Assembly (NCBI GenBank): GCA_902792895.1
Contig: CADBBK010000013.1
Span: 1-64,000 of the forward strand
DNA: 64,000 nucleotides
DNA from: an uncultured Bacteroidales bacterium
GTDB taxonomy: Bacteria > Bacteroidota > Bacteroidia > Bacteroidales > Muribaculaceae
Direction of reading: 5' to 3'
Positions 61,363 through 64,000 of this stretch are shown in pieces (positions within the stretch are counted from its first letter, which is position 1; each line of letters begins with the position of its first letter). Both the position numbers and the translations under genes were made by a program. The notes below the pieces were generated by a model, which worked only from the letters and a program-made list of their open reading frames with translations, was not told the DNA's origin and searched no databases.

Positions 61363-61495
61363 GTTGTGATCCCTACAGGTTTGATTTTATTACAGCACAT
61401 TACAGAAACATAAATAATAGCCCACTGTCTATTAGATACTTACAACATAGCTAATGTGTAAGATCCTGTAAGCAGGTATAATCAACAGTAGATTT

Positions 61496-61525
61496 CAGTT
61501 GTCATTTTTGACAACTGCTTTTTTT
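61496..61525 (+). terminator. Rho-independent terminator without an obvious gene
   Basis: CAGTTGTCA (61496-61504) pairs perfectly with TGACAACTG (61509-61517) around TTTT, followed by C and seven T. It lies about 290 nt after the Fic stop codon, far for that gene, and could end a small untranslated transcript. Confidence 0.85.
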
Positions 61526-61569
61526 GTCACTAATACCTTATTCTTGCTGAAAAAACGCCATTCTGAGGA

Positions 61570-61599
61570 TTGTGGAGCATTGGATTTTGGGTACTTTTG
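61570..61599 (+). promoter_or_regulatory. Predicted promoter of the ECF sigma operon
   Basis: TTG (61570-61572), a 19-bp spacer and TACTTTTG (61592-61599), a full match to the housekeeping promoter consensus, 74 bp before the ATG at 61674. Confidence 0.75.
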
Positions 61600-61673
61600 C
61601 CATGAAAAAATCTCACCTGAGTGTGAAAAAACGCACCCTTCATGTGTCATTACTATAGATAGAAGACACTGAC

Positions 61674-62156
61674 ATGAATGACAAGAGCATACTTGAGGGC
61701 CTGTTCAGGCAACATTACGGCAAGATGATACATCTGGCCAGAACCTTGCTGCACGATGATGCCGAGGCCCAGGACGTGGTCCAGGACGTGTTTGCCCGCC
61801 TGCTGGAGAATGAGTACCAGATGACGGGCAGCAAAACCGAGGCCTACTTGATGAGTGCCGTGCGCAACAGCTGCCTCAACCACATCAGGAAAATGCAGTT
61901 GCGGGAGCGGTTCAAGCACCTCCACCCACTAGATGAGGCAGATGACATGCGCCCTATCGAGGAAGTGTTGGCCGAACTTGACCAAATCAACGCCATTGTT
62001 GAGGAACAGATCGAGGAACCGCAACGGACCATCTTCCGCCTACGCTTTGACGAGGAGTTGACCTTCCAGGAAATCGCCACACGCCTTGACATGAGCGTGG
62101 GCGCCGTCTATAAGTACTTGCGTCAGTGTATCAGTCGCATCAAGAGTTTAATCTAA
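61674..62156 (+). CDS. RNA polymerase ECF-type sigma factor
   Basis: 160 aa. Sigma-70 region 2 (about 8-75, LFRQHYGKMIHLARTLLHDD, then DVVQDVFARLLEN) binds the polymerase core and the -10 region. Region 4 (about 105-158, LRFDEELTFQEIATRLDMSV, then VYKYLRQCISRIKSL) is the -35 binding helix-turn-helix. This is the small ECF type used in Bacteroidota to control outer-membrane systems. Its stop overlaps the start of the next gene (TAATG), so the two are translationally coupled. It has a good housekeeping promoter. It is likely held by the membrane protein encoded next and acts on the following outer-membrane gene. Confidence 0.92.
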   Translation: MNDKSILEGLFRQHYGKMIHLARTLLHDDAEAQDVVQDVFARLLENEYQMTGSKTEAYLMSAVRNSCLNHIRKMQLRERFKHLHPLDEADDMRPIEEVLAELDQINAIVEEQIEEPQRTIFRLRFDEELTFQEIATRLDMSVGAVYKYLRQCISRIKSLI

Positions 62157-62833
62157 TGACACCAACCGCAATGGAAACGAACAACAACATCGACCGTCTG
62201 CTGGCAATGCTGGATCATCCCGAGCGTTACAGCGAACAAGAAATCATGGATACCGTCAACCATGACGACGAGACGCGCGAGTTCTACCGCAGTCTCACCC
62301 AAGCCACCCGAGCCCGCCGCAGCCAGCGCAGCCTGTCCCAACCCGTGGATGTGGACAAGGCCTGGGAGCAATTCGAGCAAACGCATCTGGCGGTGCAAAA
62401 GCATGGGCGCCTGTGGCTCAGAGTAGCCGCAACCGTGCTTGGCGTGCTGATGATGTCGGGCATCGCATGGGCAACGGTTTACACCGTGCGCCATTTCACC
62501 GCTGCTGACAACTCTAAACAGAAGACCGAAAATGTCGCCACCCCTCCCCAGACCGAAGCGGATGCTGTAGGGCCTCGCCTTGGCGTGGCCGACACCTCGA
62601 CTGTCGAGAACGACGAGCCCGTGGTATTTGACAACGCCCCGCTGGAGCAGATGCTTAGCGAGATGGCGGCCTACTACGGCATGAGGGTCGAGTTCCAGAA
62701 CGAGGATGCCCGCAACCTGCGTTTCCACTTCGTGTGGAACAAGGGCGATGGCCTGGAAAAGGTGCTGGAGGACATGAGCCATTTTGAGAGTGTAACCATT
62801 GAGCAAACAGGAAACCGATTAATCGTGCAGTAA
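62156..62833 (+). CDS. Short anti-sigma-like membrane protein (DUF4974-type C terminus)
   Basis: 225 aa from the ATG at 62156 overlapping the sigma factor stop (an in-frame ATG at 62171 is possible). A cytoplasmic N-terminal part (about 1-80) rich in Arg/Glu could bind the sigma factor. One transmembrane helix follows (about 87-112), then a periplasmic region ending in an STN/DUF4974-like domain (about 155-225, FDNAPLEQMLSEMAAYYGMR, then LRFHFVWNKGDGLEKVLEDM). The large FecR beta domain normal for such anti-sigma factors is missing, so this is a reduced version. It should pass a signal from the outer-membrane protein downstream to the sigma factor. The next gene begins 4 nt later. Confidence 0.8.
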   Translation: MTPTAMETNNNIDRLLAMLDHPERYSEQEIMDTVNHDDETREFYRSLTQATRARRSQRSLSQPVDVDKAWEQFEQTHLAVQKHGRLWLRVAATVLGVLMMSGIAWATVYTVRHFTAADNSKQKTENVATPPQTEADAVGPRLGVADTSTVENDEPVVFDNAPLEQMLSEMAAYYGMRVEFQNEDARNLRFHFVWNKGDGLEKVLEDMSHFESVTIEQTGNRLIVQ

Positions 62834-62837
62834 GACC

Positions 62838-64000
62838 ATGAGAAAAGCCATCATTTTCCTTGTGTGCTGCATGACCCTTGTCGCAGCACAGGCCCAACGT
62901 GTGACCCGCAACTACCGCGACGTGTCGATTGCCGACGCGCTGCGCCAACTGGCCGAAGAATCCCGCGACTACACCATCTATTTCCTCTATAATGAGTTGG
63001 AGGACTTTACAATTACCACCCACATCAAGAATAAACCCGTTCCCGAGGCCATCCGACAGATGATCGGCTTCTACCCCATCCGCATGACCCAGGGCGAGAA
63101 GGGCGAAATCTATGTGGAGTGCATCAACAAGACCGAGCACCACCTCAAGGGGCTGGTGGTTGACGAGAACAACCTGCCACTGCCCTATGCCAACGTCACC
63201 CTGCTCAGCCCCGCCGACTCGACGATGGTGGGCGGCGGAGTGACCAACGAGAGCGGCCGCTTCGTCATCCCCAACGACCACAGCAATGTCATCGCCCGCA
63301 TCACCTACGTCGGCTACAAACCCGCCTATCGCCAGTGCTCCCGCGACAACATCGGCACCATAAAGATGCAACCCGACAAGTACACCCTGGACGGTGTGAC
63401 AGTCAAGGGTTCCAAGCGATTAACCCGCCCAACCGATCGTGGTTTGCTGGCAAATGTGCAGGGCACAGTTTTGGAACAATTCGGTTCTGTGACCGAGATG
63501 CTGTCCCACCTGCCCCTGATGATGAGTGACGGTACCATCGCAGGCCACGGCAAGCCCGAAATCTACATCAACAACAAGAAAGTGCGTGACAACACTGAAC
63601 TCGACCGCTACCGCGCCGACGAAATCCTCTCAGCCGAGATTATCACCAACCCTGGCCCTGAATACGGCGCGGATGTAACCTCGGTCATCCGCCTGAAGAC
63701 CGTTCGCAAGGCCGGTGAAGGCTGGAGCGGCAATTTCTCGGCCTCATACCGCCAAGGTAAGGAGTATTATGCCAATGTCAATGCAGCCCTGAACTACCGA
63801 CTGCGCAACGGCATGGACTTCTTTGCCCGTGGATACCTGAACGATAATAATTTGGCGATTGATGCGACAGCTCAGGACCAATTGCAGGCCTCCTCAACGT
63901 GGGATTACAAGAAAGATGCATCCTGGCTTTTCAGAATGAAATACTATTTTGCCGACCTTGGTTGGAACTGGGAAATCAACGATAACCATTCGGTGGGTCT
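62838..64000 (+). CDS. STN-domain TonB-type outer-membrane protein, truncated by window end
   Basis: At least 387 codons, open to the last base, so the C terminus is outside the window. Signal peptide MRKAIIFLVCCMTLVAAQA. The STN (secretin/TonB short N-terminal) signalling domain is at about 22-90 (NYRDVSIADALRQLAEE). A carboxypeptidase-regulatory-like domain follows (about 97-170, LKGLVVDENNLPLPYANVTL). Then a plug-like region has VLEQFGSVTEMLSHLPLMM, IYINNKKV and EIITNPGPEYGADVTSVIRL, followed by the first barrel strands (NFSASYRQGKEYYANV). The STN domain and the upstream sigma/anti-sigma pair indicate a transducing outer-membrane protein that reports ligand binding to the ECF sigma factor. 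The IITNPGPEYGA segment is typical of outer-membrane beta-barrel family proteins and less of SusC. Confidence 0.88.
   Translation, partial: MRKAIIFLVCCMTLVAAQAQRVTRNYRDVSIADALRQLAEESRDYTIYFLYNELEDFTITTHIKNKPVPEAIRQMIGFYPIRMTQGEKGEIYVECINKTEHHLKGLVVDENNLPLPYANVTLLSPADSTMVGGGVTNESGRFVIPNDHSNVIARITYVGYKPAYRQCSRDNIGTIKMQPDKYTLDGVTVKGSKRLTRPTDRGLLANVQGTVLEQFGSVTEMLSHLPLMMSDGTIAGHGKPEIYINNKKVRDNTELDRYRADEILSAEIITNPGPEYGADVTSVIRLKTVRKAGEGWSGNFSASYRQGKEYYANVNAALNYRLRNGMDFFARGYLNDNNLAIDATAQDQLQASSTWDYKKDASWLFRMKYYFADLGWNWEINDNHSVG

Larger units (their letters stand above)
61203..61673. other. Gene-free region with hairpins between Fic and sigma factor genes
   Basis: About 470 bp with no supportable gene. 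It holds two hairpins (61320-61362 and 61496-61525), a short stretch that on the minus strand resembles the 3' end of a tRNA (61360-61384), and the sigma-factor promoter (61570-61599). The composition is AT-rich and unlike the flanking operon. Confidence 0.5.

Noticed and set aside
61360..61384. A functional tRNA gene
   Set aside because: Only a T-arm/acceptor-like half is present; no D-arm or anticodon arm lies upstream on the minus strand.

Overview
This 64 kb window comes from a Bacteroidota chromosome, most likely an intestinal member of the Bacteroidales (Muribaculaceae or Prevotellaceae-like). This assignment is inferred from gene content, not from a marker gene. The evidence is a SusC/SusD pair with surface lipoproteins, a GH97 enzyme with a SusR-like regulator, C10 (streptopain-type) proteases with BspA-like leucine-rich repeats, several C-terminal dockerin-like modules, Bacteroidota promoters (TAnnTTTG with an upstream TTG) and almost no Shine-Dalgarno sequences. 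I found no rRNA or complete tRNA gene, no CRISPR array, no transposase and no phage genes. Most of the window is coding and fairly GC-rich; promoters and the Fic gene region are visibly AT-richer.

Layout. 0.2-3.7 kb: a DsbD-like thiol-disulfide reductase and a cysteine desulfidase-family enzyme. 3.8-9.8 kb (minus strand): a four-gene outer-membrane uptake cassette (SusC, SusD, Ig-like lipoprotein, lipocalin-like lipoprotein) with a predicted leader of about 430 nt. 10.6-18.0 kb (plus): two large secreted dockerin proteins sharing a C-terminal module. 18.3-25.5 kb (minus): a starch-type locus with GH13 amylase, SusR-like regulator and GH97 alpha-glucosidase in one run, preceded by a secreted protein with a type IX-like tail. 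25.6-29.2 kb (minus): a calcium-type P-ATPase and a polyprenol-phosphate glycosyltransferase.

29.8-34.2 kb (plus): DUF1599 protein, DoxX-like membrane protein, a protein kinase fused to a AAA+ ATPase, and a YbjN-like protein. The spacers between these genes are built from 7-bp or 9-bp tandem repeats. 34.4-40.6 kb (minus): two tandem paralogous C10 protease/LRR/dockerin proteins and several palindromic repeats. 40.9-45.8 kb (plus): acyl-CoA synthetase, release factor 2, a degenerate acetylglutamate kinase-like protein and aspartate-semialdehyde dehydrogenase. 45.9-47.6 kb (minus): a C69 dipeptidase. 47.7-56.5 kb (plus): a five-gene operon with a TonB-dependent receptor, lipoprotein, DUF6850 barrel, DUF4876 lipoprotein and M16 metallopeptidase. 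56.6-59.6 kb (plus): a hemerythrin-LuxR regulator, a VWA protein, a HAD nucleotidase and a small protein. 60.1-64 kb (plus): a Fic protein, then an ECF sigma factor, a short anti-sigma-like protein and an STN/TonB-type outer-membrane protein cut by the window end.

The strongest candidate for an undescribed system is the kinase-AAA+ fusion followed by a YbjN-like protein (31.8-34.2 kb). Other points of interest are the heptanucleotide-periodic intergenic linkers, the five dockerin tails with no cohesin in view, the TonB/DUF4876/DUF6850/M16 operon, and the ArgB-like protein that has lost its glycine-rich loop.
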